Source of the DNA: Planctomycetota bacterium
GTDB lineage: Bacteria; Planctomycetota; Planctomycetia; Pirellulales; Pirellulaceae
Assembly (NCBI GenBank): GCA_014381825.1
Contig: JACNKX010000053.1
Location: forward strand, 1 to 64,000
Reading direction: 5' to 3'
Length of the DNA stretch: 64,000 nucleotides
Shown: positions 45,054-54,642 of the stretch, piece by piece
Position numbering within the stretch: the stretch's first letter is position 1
How the letters are laid out: every line of letters begins with the position of its first letter
Program-made: the position numbers and the translations under genes
The notes under the pieces: model-generated
Database searches by the model: none
Told to the model about the DNA's origin: nothing
What the model saw: the letters and a program-made list of their open reading frames with translations, nothing else

Positions 45054-45993
45054 TCGGCTCTGCTGCCCATCTTGCCGGGCACAGGTGGAGTTTCAGGGGG
45101 ATGCGTTGTCCTGCGCCGAGTGCGAGTGCAGCTATCCCTGCATTGGTGGTCGTCCTTTGCTCGTTCCTTTTCTCGAAGACAAGGCGCGATTTGAGGCCTT
45201 ATTGGAAGCCGCGAGTTCGTTACCACCTCGGCCTTCTAGCGATACGTCGCCAGAAGGCCTTGATGGAGACATCGAAGGCTTTTTCTTCCGAACGCTATTT
45301 CGTCAATTTGATCGTCGCGATCCACAGTGGGCTTTTTTAGGACGAAAAATTACTGAGATGGTCGCGAGAGTTGGCGAGGGTTTATCGGTGCTGGACATAG
45401 GTGCTGGGGAATGCAAGTACGCGACCCTCTTAGGTCACGCTGATTACGTGAGTACGGATCTGGTTTTTTCATCGGATCGCCATGACTTCTCTCTGATCGA
45501 TGTCGTTGCGGATGCATCAGCAATACCCTTTCGCGACGCTGAATTCGATGTGGCCCTCAACCTCGTCGTCCTTGAACATGTACCGGACCCGTGGTTAGCG
45601 GTCGATGAAATGGCCCGGGTGCTGAAGCCCGGTGGTATCGCCTTTGCAATGATTCCCCTCGTTCGCCCTGAACACCTTGCACCTTTCGATTTTCACCGAT
45701 TCACGCGTTACGGCATTCAGCGGATGTTTGAAAACAGCGGTTTTCGAGTCGATTCAATCGAGGGCAGCAACGGCACCTTTTGGACGGCGGTCCATTACGC
45801 TCGAATGATTTCCAAGACCGAGCCGCTAAAACGCTATGGTCGGCGGAGTATTCGCGGGATGTTTTTGAATCGGCTCTGGCACTTGCTGCTCTGGCCACTT
45901 GTGTTTTATGCGCGTCGAAGTGACAAGTCTTATGGTGACGAGTTTCCAATGTACTTCTGGGTTCAAGCGACACGAGAGCCAAGTGGCGACTAA
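45034..45993 (+). CDS. SAM methyltransferase with Trm112-like zinc ribbon
   Basis: 319 residues from ATG 45034. The first 45 residues hold C-C-P-S-C and C-A-E-C, a Trm112-like zinc ribbon, then a class I methyltransferase core with V-L-D-I-G-A-G-E-C-K and a motif IV in N-L-V-V-L-E-H-V-P-D-P-W. The upstream TTG 45019 is possible but less likely. It overlaps the flippase by 20 bp and the next glycosyltransferase by 11 bp. It may methylate the growing glycan or its lipid carrier. Confidence 0.8.
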   Translation: MDDKLIDRLCCPSCRAQVEFQGDALSCAECECSYPCIGGRPLLVPFLEDKARFEALLEAASSLPPRPSSDTSPEGLDGDIEGFFFRTLFRQFDRRDPQWAFLGRKITEMVARVGEGLSVLDIGAGECKYATLLGHADYVSTDLVFSSDRHDFSLIDVVADASAIPFRDAEFDVALNLVVLEHVPDPWLAVDEMARVLKPGGIAFAMIPLVRPEHLAPFDFHRFTRYGIQRMFENSGFRVDSIEGSNGTFWTAVHYARMISKTEPLKRYGRRSIRGMFLNRLWHLLLWPLVFYARRSDKSYGDEFPMYFWVQATREPSGD

Positions 45994-47092
45994 GAAAGAA
46001 CGTAGCGTCTGCATCGTCGGGCCATTGCCGGAACCGATTGGCGGTGTTTCAAGCCATATCGCGAGACTGGCTGCCTTCTTAGTTGCCCACAAGATGCGCT
46101 GCTCGATTATCGACGCCTATCCATCGGGTAAAAAAGTCGCCGTCCGTGGAGTGGAGCATCACGTGACCGACTCGCTAGGAAGTCCATTGGGAATCCCGAG
46201 ATTTCTATATGCACTATCTAGAATGCGATGCGATGTCGTCCACTTTCACTATTCAAGAATCTCAGGTTGGTTTCTGCTCGTTCTCCTGATGTTGAAACAA
46301 GAACGAGCGTTCGTGCTCACACTACACCACGGCGACCAAGCTGGCGTATTCGAAAACGCACGTTGGCCAACTCGATTCTTGGCGGCTCGTGCACTTCGTC
46401 GAATGGACATCATTGTTACGTTGTCTGAAGAGCAAGCGGCTTTTTATCGCACTCTTGGCGTCGCCCCGGGTCGTCTAAGTCGTTGGAGTGTGGCACTTCC
46501 GCTCAACATCAGCCCCGATGCTTCGCTGCTACCCGAGTCGCTGCAAGAACTTCGAGCGTTTGAAGACGGCGGTGACGAGACACTTCTTATGACGTCCGGG
46601 TATCCTACCGAATCGTATCGATATGAATATTGTTTGGAACTGCTGGACTCTCTTTCTTCAACGTCCTCTTGCCGGTTGATTGTGAGTCTATATGGGAAGG
46701 CATCCAATGCGGGTTACGCTGATGCGTTGCGACGGCGCCTCGCAGAGCATCCGAGAGTGATCCTTGTAGACCCGTTACCGGCAGCAGCTTTTTTGGCGCT
46801 TCTCGCCAAGGCGAGCCTCTATTTGCGTCCATCCACAATAGATAGTTATGGCCTCGTTATCACCGATGCAATTGACGTCGGAACTCCTTGCCTTGCATCG
46901 GATATTTGCGATCGCGATCCTCGCTGCGACACTTTCCCCGTCGCGAACAAACAAAGCTTCATGTCGCAGGCCCTGGAGTTCGTTGCTTACGGACGCCGAG
47001 AGAGAAGTTGCACTGCGGGTGGGGAATTCGATTCCTCCGCATCCGAGGAAATTGTTCGTTGTTATCAAAGACATCCAGCAACGAGCCTGTGA
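45983..47092 (+). CDS. GT4-family glycosyltransferase
   Basis: About 369 residues from a GTG at 45983, which starts just before V-C-I-V-G-P-L-P-E-P-I-G-G-V-S. Upstream in-frame ATGs exist (45899, 45932) but lie inside the preceding gene and add no conserved residues. The N-terminal Rossmann half has G-G-V-S-S-H-I-A-R-L; the C-terminal half has L-L-M-T-S-G-Y and S-T-I-D-S-Y-G-L-V-I-T-D-A-I, the nucleotide-sugar-binding helix. The last 40 residues look less typical. Donor unknown. Confidence 0.8.
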   Translation: MATKKERSVCIVGPLPEPIGGVSSHIARLAAFLVAHKMRCSIIDAYPSGKKVAVRGVEHHVTDSLGSPLGIPRFLYALSRMRCDVVHFHYSRISGWFLLVLLMLKQERAFVLTLHHGDQAGVFENARWPTRFLAARALRRMDIIVTLSEEQAAFYRTLGVAPGRLSRWSVALPLNISPDASLLPESLQELRAFEDGGDETLLMTSGYPTESYRYEYCLELLDSLSSTSSCRLIVSLYGKASNAGYADALRRRLAEHPRVILVDPLPAAAFLALLAKASLYLRPSTIDSYGLVITDAIDVGTPCLASDICDRDPRCDTFPVANKQSFMSQALEFVAYGRRERSCTAGGEFDSSASEEIVRCYQRHPATSL

Positions 47093-47495
47093 TTCCTGTC
47101 CTTAACTCACGGCGTTCGGTAATGAAGCCGTGGATGTGTTGGTGATTCAGTGTGGCATCGGTCCGGCCCGAATTGCCAGCGAGACGTTACAGCTGTGGAG
47201 CAACTAGATTGTCGACCTCTTTCTAATAACGCTTCTTCACGTTCTCGCAGGACTTCCGCACGACGCAACGCTGCTAGCGGCATGGATTTCCGGGGTTGAT
47301 CTAAATGCTCTGGTGGCGGGCATATCTAGAAGTGTTTGCTATCGCCATTGTGACGATTTGCATATTCGAGAGTAGTTCCTTTATCTACGTTCAATTCTAG
47401 ATGCACCGTGCTGCCGAATTCGGCTGGTAACCGAGACTTCTTCAGGCTAGAGTATCGGCCTTCTTTTTGAATCCTTTCGTCAACCTGAGCTACCC
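47093..47495. other. Intergenic region before the bi-domain oxidoreductase
   Basis: 403 bp without a credible gene and without a clear -35/-10 pair or terminator hairpin. Part of it could be a decayed end of the preceding glycosyltransferase. Confidence 0.4.
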
Positions 47496-49685
47496 ATGAG
47501 ACAAGTGACCCAGAATGTCCGTAACGGAAGCCTCTCTCTAGACAATGTTCCCGCACCAGCGGTTCGGACTGGGCATGTGCTGATTGCCAATAGTTATTCG
47601 CTGATATCAGCCGGCACTGAAAAGATGGCGCGCGGACTCGCGCAGAAGTCATTGCTGGCGAAAGCGAAAGAGCGTCCAGATCATGTCAAGCGAGTCATGG
47701 AAAAGCTTCGCAACGAGGGCGTTTGGAACACCATACAGCAGGTTCGGGAAAAGCTAAGCGAGCCGATGTCCATGGGCTATTGTTCTGCCGGGGTGGTTGT
47801 CAGCACCGGCTTCGGCGTGAGTGACTTCCAACCAGGCGACTTGGTCGCATCCAATGGTGGGCATGCAGAGATGGTGTGTGTTCCCAAGCATCTTTGTGCG
47901 AAGGTACCGAATAACGTCTCACTTGATCAAGCGGCGTTCGCAGTGCTCGGAGCCATTGCGATGAACGGGGTGCGACTATCGAAAGGAACCATCGGGGAAT
48001 CTGCCCTCGTCATTGGTTTGGGACTGGTCGGACAAATCAGCGTTGGGTTGCTTAAGGCAGCCGGGCTCCGAGTCATCGGCACGGATCTGGATCCATCTAA
48101 GTGCAGCCTGGCGGAAAAGATGGGAGCCGACTTTACCGTTCCATCGATTTCAGCCTCAACAGTATCCGCCCTGACTGGCGGAATTGGCGCTGACGTAGTG
48201 CTTATCGCAGCCTCAACGAGTTCGGATGCACCCGTCGAACTGGCGGGCGAAGCGGTGCGACAAAAGGGGAGAGTCGTCGCCTTGGGGGCTGTCGGGATGA
48301 ACTTGCCCCGACGCCCCTACTACTTCAAGGAAGCCGAGTTTGTAGTGTCGTGTTCGTATGGGCCAGGACGATACGATCCGAAGTATGAGGAAGGTGGCGT
48401 GGATTACCCATCTGCGCATGTACGTTGGACGGAGCAACGAAATATGGAGTCGGTCTTGGGGCAAATATCTGCGAAGCGTCTGGATCTTGCCCCGCTCATT
48501 TCACACCGATTTGCGATCAATGAAGTTAAGAGAGCCTATGACTTAATAGAATCAAATGACGAGTCGTATGTTGGCATCGTGTTGGAGTACCCGGAGTACA
48601 GTCTGAATGTCCAAGTTCCAACGCAAAGACTCCGATCGCAACCCAGTAAGAACTCCACGATCGGCATCGGATGTTTGGGAGCTGGAAACTTCGCCCGGGC
48701 CGTGCTTCTGCCTGCGTTGTCTACCTATTCTGACCTTCGCCAGGAAATTGTATGTTCGGCCGGCGGAGCGACCGCAGCATTTTCGGGCAATAGATTTGGG
48801 TTCGCTGTTGCGACTAGCGATGAGCGGGAGGTAATCGAAAATTCAAATGTTGACGCGTTAATTATTGCGACCCAGCACCAGCATCATGCGAGTCAAGTAT
48901 TGGCGGGGCTTCGTGCAGGGAAGCATGTCTTTGTCGAGAAGCCGCTATGCCTGACCGTTGACGAGTTGAGTGAGATCGAGGCGGAGATCTTGCGAGCGGA
49001 TACGACATCGAGTCCAATCGCAATGGTGGGCTTCAATCGAAGATTTTCACCGGCAGCAGTCGCCGTCCGCGAGTACTTTCAAGATACGGTCGAACCGCTT
49101 ACCGTTTCGATTCGATTTAACGCTGGCGTGATCCCTGAAGATCACTGGACACAAGACGAAATGCAGGGTGGCGGGAGGATTATTGGAGAAGCCTGCCATG
49201 CAATTGATCTGGCAACCTATTTGGTTGGCGCGCCGGTTGCGAGAATCTTTGCGGAATGTGTCGGCGGCCCAACTAGGCCTAGGGTTACACACGACCAGTG
49301 CTTCCTGACGCTGCGGCATACGAATGGATCTTTGTCGAGCGTGGCCTATTTGGCGGGTGGTGACAAGTCGTTTCCAAAGGAGAGAATTGAAGTGATGGGA
49401 GGGGGCAAGGTTGCTGTGATCGACGACTTTCGAAGAGTAGAGACGTGGTCCAAAGGAAAACGCCGAAAGTTGTGGGCCGGAAGCCAGGACAAAGGGCACA
49501 ACGCCGGACTGCAATCTTTCATTGAAGCAATTCGCAAAGGCGGTGAGACTCCGATTTCTTGGCAAGAAATCCAGTCGACGACATTGGCGTCGATTCTTGC
49601 AGTTCGCAGCTTGCGCGAAGGAACTGCTCAAAGAGTCGAGCGGGTCTCAACTTCTGGTGCTGACGTTATCCGCATCGCGGGATAG
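47496..49685 (+). CDS. Bi-domain oxidoreductase (medium-chain dehydrogenase-like plus Gfo/Idh/MocA)
   Basis: 729 residues. Residues 1-360 form an alcohol-dehydrogenase-like MDR domain with A-L-V-I-G-L-G-L-V-G-Q-I as NAD(P) loop; residues 390-729 form a Gfo/Idh/MocA domain with I-G-C-L-G-A-G-N-F-A and V-E-K-P-L-C-L-T. This fusion is seen in exopolysaccharide loci that also encode a heparinase II/III protein, which is present here at 30511-32700. It may oxidise or epimerise a uronic or amino sugar. Substrate not known. Confidence 0.88.
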   Translation: MRQVTQNVRNGSLSLDNVPAPAVRTGHVLIANSYSLISAGTEKMARGLAQKSLLAKAKERPDHVKRVMEKLRNEGVWNTIQQVREKLSEPMSMGYCSAGVVVSTGFGVSDFQPGDLVASNGGHAEMVCVPKHLCAKVPNNVSLDQAAFAVLGAIAMNGVRLSKGTIGESALVIGLGLVGQISVGLLKAAGLRVIGTDLDPSKCSLAEKMGADFTVPSISASTVSALTGGIGADVVLIAASTSSDAPVELAGEAVRQKGRVVALGAVGMNLPRRPYYFKEAEFVVSCSYGPGRYDPKYEEGGVDYPSAHVRWTEQRNMESVLGQISAKRLDLAPLISHRFAINEVKRAYDLIESNDESYVGIVLEYPEYSLNVQVPTQRLRSQPSKNSTIGIGCLGAGNFARAVLLPALSTYSDLRQEIVCSAGGATAAFSGNRFGFAVATSDEREVIENSNVDALIIATQHQHHASQVLAGLRAGKHVFVEKPLCLTVDELSEIEAEILRADTTSSPIAMVGFNRRFSPAAVAVREYFQDTVEPLTVSIRFNAGVIPEDHWTQDEMQGGGRIIGEACHAIDLATYLVGAPVARIFAECVGGPTRPRVTHDQCFLTLRHTNGSLSSVAYLAGGDKSFPKERIEVMGGGKVAVIDDFRRVETWSKGKRRKLWAGSQDKGHNAGLQSFIEAIRKGGETPISWQEIQSTTLASILAVRSLREGTAQRVERVSTSGADVIRIAG

Positions 49686-50373
49686 CTCTGCGAATCGCAT
49701 GAGTGGAATGTGGCTCACCACTCGAATCGAGACTTTGCATCGAAACGCTCTCATCGGCCTTTTCTGGCGGAATAGTTGTTGTCGTACTCTAACCCTTTGA
49801 ACCAGCATGGTCCTCGTGCCGCATGCTTCCTGGGAAATAAATGGAATCAAAAACTTCCGAAGTATCGAGTTCTCTCGTGGAAACCATGACATTCGTCCTT
49901 CTTCCGTCTGCTCCCCGTAGGGTACAAATCTTTGCGATGTTGACCTGTACCCAGAGGTCGGAGTCTGGGTGTTCCGGTCTGCGCCCAGCCCCGAACGAAT
50001 GGAAAGATGCTGAACCAACAATTCGATTTGCAACCGAAGGCGTTACGCCACCGCGCCAGTTTTATCTGCCACCGATGCCACTCCAAGACCGTCTTCCGCT
50101 CGTCAGCCTTTGCTTGATTCGAGGCTAGCATCTCATCCCTGCTGCGTCCGTTGAAACGAATCAGACGCAATCGCTGATGACTGTGGCCGTTTAGCGATAC
50201 TTTTAGAAGTACCGGCAACCAAAGACCACCTCCAGCCTGTGACGAAATTCGTTCTTTCAGGGTGCGGGAGCATTTGATCCAATGATGACTTGAGTCGAAT
50301 GTTTACCTTGTCGCGTAATGGGGTTGTTTTTATAATCCCGCGGTCGACTAACGAACAGAGCAAGGAGAGAGAC
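49686..50373. other. Intergenic region between oxidoreductase and methyltransferase
   Basis: 688 bp. No frame shows a recognisable family. Its right end holds a strong promoter (50308-50336) and a ribosome site. The rest may be decayed sequence. Confidence 0.45.
50308..50336 (+). promoter_or_regulatory. Strong sigma-70-like promoter
   Basis: TTGTCG (50308-50313), a 17-bp spacer and a perfect TATAAT (50331-50336). It sets transcription to start near 50343 and so rules out an upstream ATG at 50290 as the start of the methyltransferase gene. Confidence 0.7.
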
Positions 50374-51126
50374 TTGAGTACCTTAACATCATGGATGGAT
50401 CGAACGTTCTACGCCGCGTACGTCGATTCGTGGGATAACCGAAAATTCCGCGAAACAGTGTTGGAAACTATCAATCTCCAACACCGTGTGCTGGATTTAG
50501 GTGCGGGTCGGGGTTGTCTGGCGACAATGAATTTCCGAGACAACTGTACTCACTATGCTGGCGTTGATCCTGACGAGGCAGTTTTTCAAAACCGCTTCCT
50601 TCACGAGGCTAAGATTCTCGCTCCACCTGAATACAAGATCCCGTACGAAGACAACTCATTTGACATTGTTGTGAGTAACAATGTGATTGAGCACGTGCAA
50701 GATGCGAACTTCTACTTCAGCGAAGTAAATCGTGTGCTTCGTCCTGGAGGACATTTCTTTGCGAAGACGCCCAATAAATATCACTATGTGGCTCTCTTTG
50801 CAAGTTGTACTCCACACTGGTTTCACGAGTTCTACAACAACTTTCGCGGTAGGGAAACACGCGATACGTTTCCAACGGTTTACGCATGTAACACGCGTCG
50901 AGCGATCCGTCGACAGGCTGAAAACCATGGGATGATCACCGAGCAGATCGAAGTTCTTGAGGGGCGACCAGAGTACTTACGTATTTCACTGCCAACGTAC
51001 CTATGTGGTTTAGCCTACGAGAGGCTCGTAAACATGTCTTCATTATTTGAACCGATGCGGTGTGTCATTTTGATGCATCTGCAAAAGAAAGAGACCGAAG
51101 AATTGGGGTCCGTCAAGGCGGCTTGA
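50374..51126 (+). CDS. SAM-dependent methyltransferase
   Basis: 250 residues from a TTG start. AAGGAG (50362-50367) lies six bases upstream, an ideal ribosome site, and the promoter at 50308-50336 precedes it. Motif I is V-L-D-L-G-A-G-R-G-C, motif II G-V-D-P-D, motif IV I-V-V-S-N-N-V-I-E-H-V-Q-D, and the following R-V-L-R-P-G-G-H-F-F is standard. It ends G-S-V-K-A-A. It has its own promoter although it belongs to the polysaccharide region. Confidence 0.88.
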   Translation: MSTLTSWMDRTFYAAYVDSWDNRKFRETVLETINLQHRVLDLGAGRGCLATMNFRDNCTHYAGVDPDEAVFQNRFLHEAKILAPPEYKIPYEDNSFDIVVSNNVIEHVQDANFYFSEVNRVLRPGGHFFAKTPNKYHYVALFASCTPHWFHEFYNNFRGRETRDTFPTVYACNTRRAIRRQAENHGMITEQIEVLEGRPEYLRISLPTYLCGLAYERLVNMSSLFEPMRCVILMHLQKKETEELGSVKAA

Positions 51127-51300
51127 ACGCGCATAAGGGGGAATCGTTGGAGGAGGGCTGAAGGTTCCTAACTTTTGGGAGAGGGCAATGTGTAGATGCG
51201 TTGGACGATTGTCTCGGGCGCTGCCCGCTTGCCTTTAGGAGCCTTGAGGACGCGTCGTCTAGCGGGCCAAAGATGCAAATCGCGACGTCGAACGCATGGC

Positions 51301-54300
51301 CTATTCGCCGAACTGGTTGAAGAGGTGATCGACCGACGCAATTTCCAGGCCTGCTTCTGTGGCGATGTTTCCGTTTGCAGAAAGACGCTTGCTCTCAACT
51401 TCGAGTTCTTCGTAAACTTGCGTGTTTTCGAATCCTTGTCCGAATCGAAGCTGACCGTTGCCGAGGAGTTGTGACCAATCTAGCCCCGCTGAAAACTCGT
51501 CGGTACTGGCCCGATAGAAGTATGCATGATCAGCACTGCCGCCTGCTTCGGCATATGCGAAATTGTACTCGAATCCACGTGCTTCGTTAAAGAATCCGAC
51601 TCCGAACATCTGAGTCCACTGTGAAGTTGTTACATACTCATCATTTCCAGCTGAGTCGTAAAAATATGCACGATCTCCGGTGCCATAGTTTGCGTAGGCG
51701 TAGTTTTTGTCAAAGCCGTTCGCGTAGTTGAAGAAACCTGCTCCCGTCATTCGCACCCAATTGGGTCGCGCAACGAACTCGTCACTCCCACCAGAGTCGT
51801 AGAAGTAGGCACGATCGTTGGTGCCATAGTCGGCATACGCGTAGTTGTAATCAAAGCCGTTTGCGTAATTGGAAAATCCAGGACCGTTCATTCGCACCCA
51901 ATTCGGTCGCGCGACGAACTCGTCGCTTCCACCAGAGTCGTAGAAGTACGCGCGATCCCCCGCCCCATGGTCGGCATATGCATAGCTGTAATCAAAGCCG
52001 TTTGCGTAGTGTGAAAATCCGGCCCCCGACATTCGCACCCAGTTTGGCCTTGCGACGAACTCATCATTTCCGGCCGAGTCATAAAAGTAAGCGCGGTCTC
52101 CAGCTCCTAGGCTGGCGTACGCATAGTTGTAGTCAAATCCATGGGCCGTGTGGGCGAACCCAACACCTACCATCTGCGCGGTGTTCTCTCGACCGTAGAA
52201 GCTATCGTTCCCTACCGAATCGTGGAAGTGTGCTCGGTCACCAGCCCCACCTCGTCCATACACATCGCCGACCTCGACACCCGTCGCGAGGACCGTTGTC
52301 GTGCCATTGCCGACTTCTACGCTATCGGAGTGAAAAACGACGGTCTCGTTGGCATCCGTCCCAAGTATCGTTAGCGAGTCAACACCACCTTGAGTATCGA
52401 TGTTTATCGTAGATGCACCGACCGAGTAGGCTACGCCATTGACTGTTATCGAACTGCTTTCCAAATCTAAGGTGATGCTGTCGTCTGAATCTGTACCGAA
52501 GACATCGAATGCTTCATTGGTACTTGAAACAAGATTCGCAAGCCGAAGATTGAACTCGTCATTCGTGCCGATGACACATATGTAGTACGTCGTACTCGAC
52601 GAGACTTGAGTGTCGAGTCGCTCCGACTCGACTAGGGAATCGCTAGCGCCAAGAAGCTGCATGTCGGAGCTATATGCCTCCAAGGTGATCTCACCATTGC
52701 CTCGCTCAAAGAAAGCTTCAACCGTAAGTAGACCAGATCGCGATGATTTGATCGCATACCAGGCCTCGCCGCTCACTTTTTGGTTGGTGAGCTGCGTGAG
52801 TTCTATGGTTCCTGCGTCGATTGGCGAAAACGCTTCATCCAAGGAGATCGCAGTTGAGTAATATCCAATACCTTCAGAAGAAGCGAGCGACAATGTATAC
52901 GAATTTCCGGCGACGACGTCGAACGTCAGGACATTGTTCTCGAACGATCCCTCTCCATCGATCAACTGGGCATCGAGAACGAGAGAAAAGGTTGTGTCAG
53001 TTGTAAAGCTGATCGACCCGGTGGCCCCCGCCGTGAAGGTAAAGACATCTTGGTCCTCCGTCGTCCCGATCAGCCCATTGAACGTATTTTCTCCGCTCAG
53101 TATCCCCAGGTCGTGTGCGTCAATCGCGACCGATCCATAGTCATCGACTGGCATTAATCCGTCGAGCGCCGCTTGGACGTTCAGGCGGTGGTAGCTGGCG
53201 CTGGTGGTGGCGTCGTAGAAGATGTCGGCCGTGCTGCGAATGTGGTCGTAGATAGTGTCTTGGGTGATGTTCTGAATGCCGACAAATTCCATGGCCTGGC
53301 GGACGAGGACGGATGCCCCGGCGACGTATGGTGAGGCCATGCTCGTTCCAGAGGCGGTGCCGAAGTCGTTTGGGCTGCCGTCGGCGCCGAATACATAGTC
53401 CGGAACCGTGCTGGTAATCGAATTGCCTGGAGCAGCGACGACTCGATCATGACGCTGACTGAAACTGCTAAAGATTCCATCGTTGGTGATGCTGGAAACG
53501 GGCACGACGTACGGGCTGGCCGCCGGATAGCTGAGCCCTGGCGTGTTGTATTCTGCAAAGGAGTTGCCCGCGGACACAGCGATGAAGATTCCGTCTTGTT
53601 CGAGTTGAGATAACTCATCTTCGATTGTCGTCCAACTGGGAATCGAATCGGAGTTCCAGTCCGTTCCCAATGACATGTTGACCGTCGTAATCGGATTGGC
53701 AAAGTCATTGCGATGATCGTGTACCCACTGCAATGCGTCTTCGACCCAACTGAAATATCCGGCTCCGTCGTCGTCGAAGACTCGCAGGCCAACAAGATCA
53801 ACATCCGAAGCTACGCCTTGATAGGTAGAGTTATCGCTGCCGATGATTCCAGCGACGTGCGTTCCGTGAAACCCAGATGGCCCGTCGTCATAGGGGTCGG
53901 CATCGTTCTCCGCAAAGTCCCACCCGCCCACCACTCGATAACCGGTCCCGAGACCAGCGCCCAGCGCGAGGTGGTCCCACGCGATACCACTGTCGATCAC
54001 TGCAACCGTTTGGCCTGCCCCCGTCAGACCGTACGTGTTATGGACGTAGCTCACGCCCGTTGTATCGTGAACATCCGCTAAGTGTTGTTCGATTTCGCCT
54101 GTGTGATGCGTAATCTCGCCGGATTGGCCGCTCTCGAGTTCCTGCAGTTCGCCGAGGTGCTGTTCGATTTGTTCCAAGTGCGTTTCGATTCGCTGTTCCA
54201 CTTGCGAAGTCAAGTAGAAGTCAGCGACTGGCTGTGCCGAGAGAGCCAAACGCTCCTCGAACGATTCAAAACGTGTTTGGCGCAACAAAGACGAGCGACG

Positions 54301-54315
54301 AGTTCGAGAGGTCAT
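51301..54315 (-). CDS. Secreted S8 subtilase with 47-residue tandem repeats
   Basis: 1004 residues from ATG 54315; a longer reading to 54468 would add a polar stretch ahead of the extracellular signature R-F-E-S-F-E-E-R-L-A-L-S-A, which normally lies near the N-terminus. A Glu/His-rich segment (about 38-80) precedes the protease domain: Asp108, His153, Ser325 (G-T-S-M-A-S-P). It is a close paralogue of the protein at 21718-24618 up to about residue 440. Two beta domains follow, then six to seven tandem repeats of 47 residues rich in Tyr, Asp and Gly (A-Y-F-Y-D-S, W-V-R-M, A-N-G-F-D-Y). The tail differs fully from its paralogue. Probably cell-surface or matrix located. Confidence 0.9.
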   Translation of the reverse strand: MTSRTRRSSLLRQTRFESFEERLALSAQPVADFYLTSQVEQRIETHLEQIEQHLGELQELESGQSGEITHHTGEIEQHLADVHDTTGVSYVHNTYGLTGAGQTVAVIDSGIAWDHLALGAGLGTGYRVVGGWDFAENDADPYDDGPSGFHGTHVAGIIGSDNSTYQGVASDVDLVGLRVFDDDGAGYFSWVEDALQWVHDHRNDFANPITTVNMSLGTDWNSDSIPSWTTIEDELSQLEQDGIFIAVSAGNSFAEYNTPGLSYPAASPYVVPVSSITNDGIFSSFSQRHDRVVAAPGNSITSTVPDYVFGADGSPNDFGTASGTSMASPYVAGASVLVRQAMEFVGIQNITQDTIYDHIRSTADIFYDATTSASYHRLNVQAALDGLMPVDDYGSVAIDAHDLGILSGENTFNGLIGTTEDQDVFTFTAGATGSISFTTDTTFSLVLDAQLIDGEGSFENNVLTFDVVAGNSYTLSLASSEGIGYYSTAISLDEAFSPIDAGTIELTQLTNQKVSGEAWYAIKSSRSGLLTVEAFFERGNGEITLEAYSSDMQLLGASDSLVESERLDTQVSSSTTYYICVIGTNDEFNLRLANLVSSTNEAFDVFGTDSDDSITLDLESSSITVNGVAYSVGASTINIDTQGGVDSLTILGTDANETVVFHSDSVEVGNGTTTVLATGVEVGDVYGRGGAGDRAHFHDSVGNDSFYGRENTAQMVGVGFAHTAHGFDYNYAYASLGAGDRAYFYDSAGNDEFVARPNWVRMSGAGFSHYANGFDYSYAYADHGAGDRAYFYDSGGSDEFVARPNWVRMNGPGFSNYANGFDYNYAYADYGTNDRAYFYDSGGSDEFVARPNWVRMTGAGFFNYANGFDKNYAYANYGTGDRAYFYDSAGNDEYVTTSQWTQMFGVGFFNEARGFEYNFAYAEAGGSADHAYFYRASTDEFSAGLDWSQLLGNGQLRFGQGFENTQVYEELEVESKRLSANGNIATEAGLEIASVDHLFNQFGE
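51477..52260 (-). repeat. 141-bp tandem repeats in the right subtilase gene
   Basis: The same landmark (CGATC/CGGTC) recurs at 51671, 51812, 51953, 52094 and 52235, exactly 141 bp apart; one more unit follows at 51527 with a 3-bp insertion. Central units are nearly identical in DNA, so the expansion is recent or kept uniform by gene conversion. Confidence 0.9.
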
Positions 54316-54642
54316 GGTGAAAGCTCGCGAATTGAATTTGTCGGAACGTCTGTTCCGTAAATCGAAGCTTCCTGCCCGCCGTCTATCCTCCTGCGTCAAG
54401 GCACGCGGTCGAGCGAATGCTCGCAAGATCAAGGGAAATGAGGCGGATCTAGCCGCGCGCCTATACAACTATAGGTCACGAATCAGAGCGACGAACCATC
54501 CTTACGAGCGATTGTCGCAAGATGCGCGCGAGCCGTCTTGGCGTCGGGTCCTGAGTGCGAGGATGGGTGGCGACGCCTATGCAGATTATGACTTGCGCGA
54601 CGTGAGATACGCGAGCTTTGCGACGCTAGAGGAGTCAGCGCA
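54316..54642. other. Leader region of the right subtilase
   Basis: 327 bp between the subtilase start and the end of the TPR polymerase gene. It holds CCTATA-CAAC-TATAGG (54460-54475), a perfect inverted repeat about 145 bp before the subtilase start, as a possible operator or -10-like site. The open frame on the plus strand here shows no recognisable feature. Confidence 0.35.

Noticed and set aside
49841-50218. Frames on both strands in the 49.7-50.3 kb gap
   Set aside because: Neither shows a ribosome site, domain or plausible composition; treated as non-coding or decayed sequence.
51215-51227. CGGGC-GCT-GCCCG hairpin as terminator of the methyltransferase gene
   Set aside because: The stem is only five base pairs and no proper T-run follows, so support is too weak to list.
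51477-52260. Regularly spaced repeats as a CRISPR array
   Set aside because: The repeats are 141 bp, in frame with a coding region, and there are no unique spacers.
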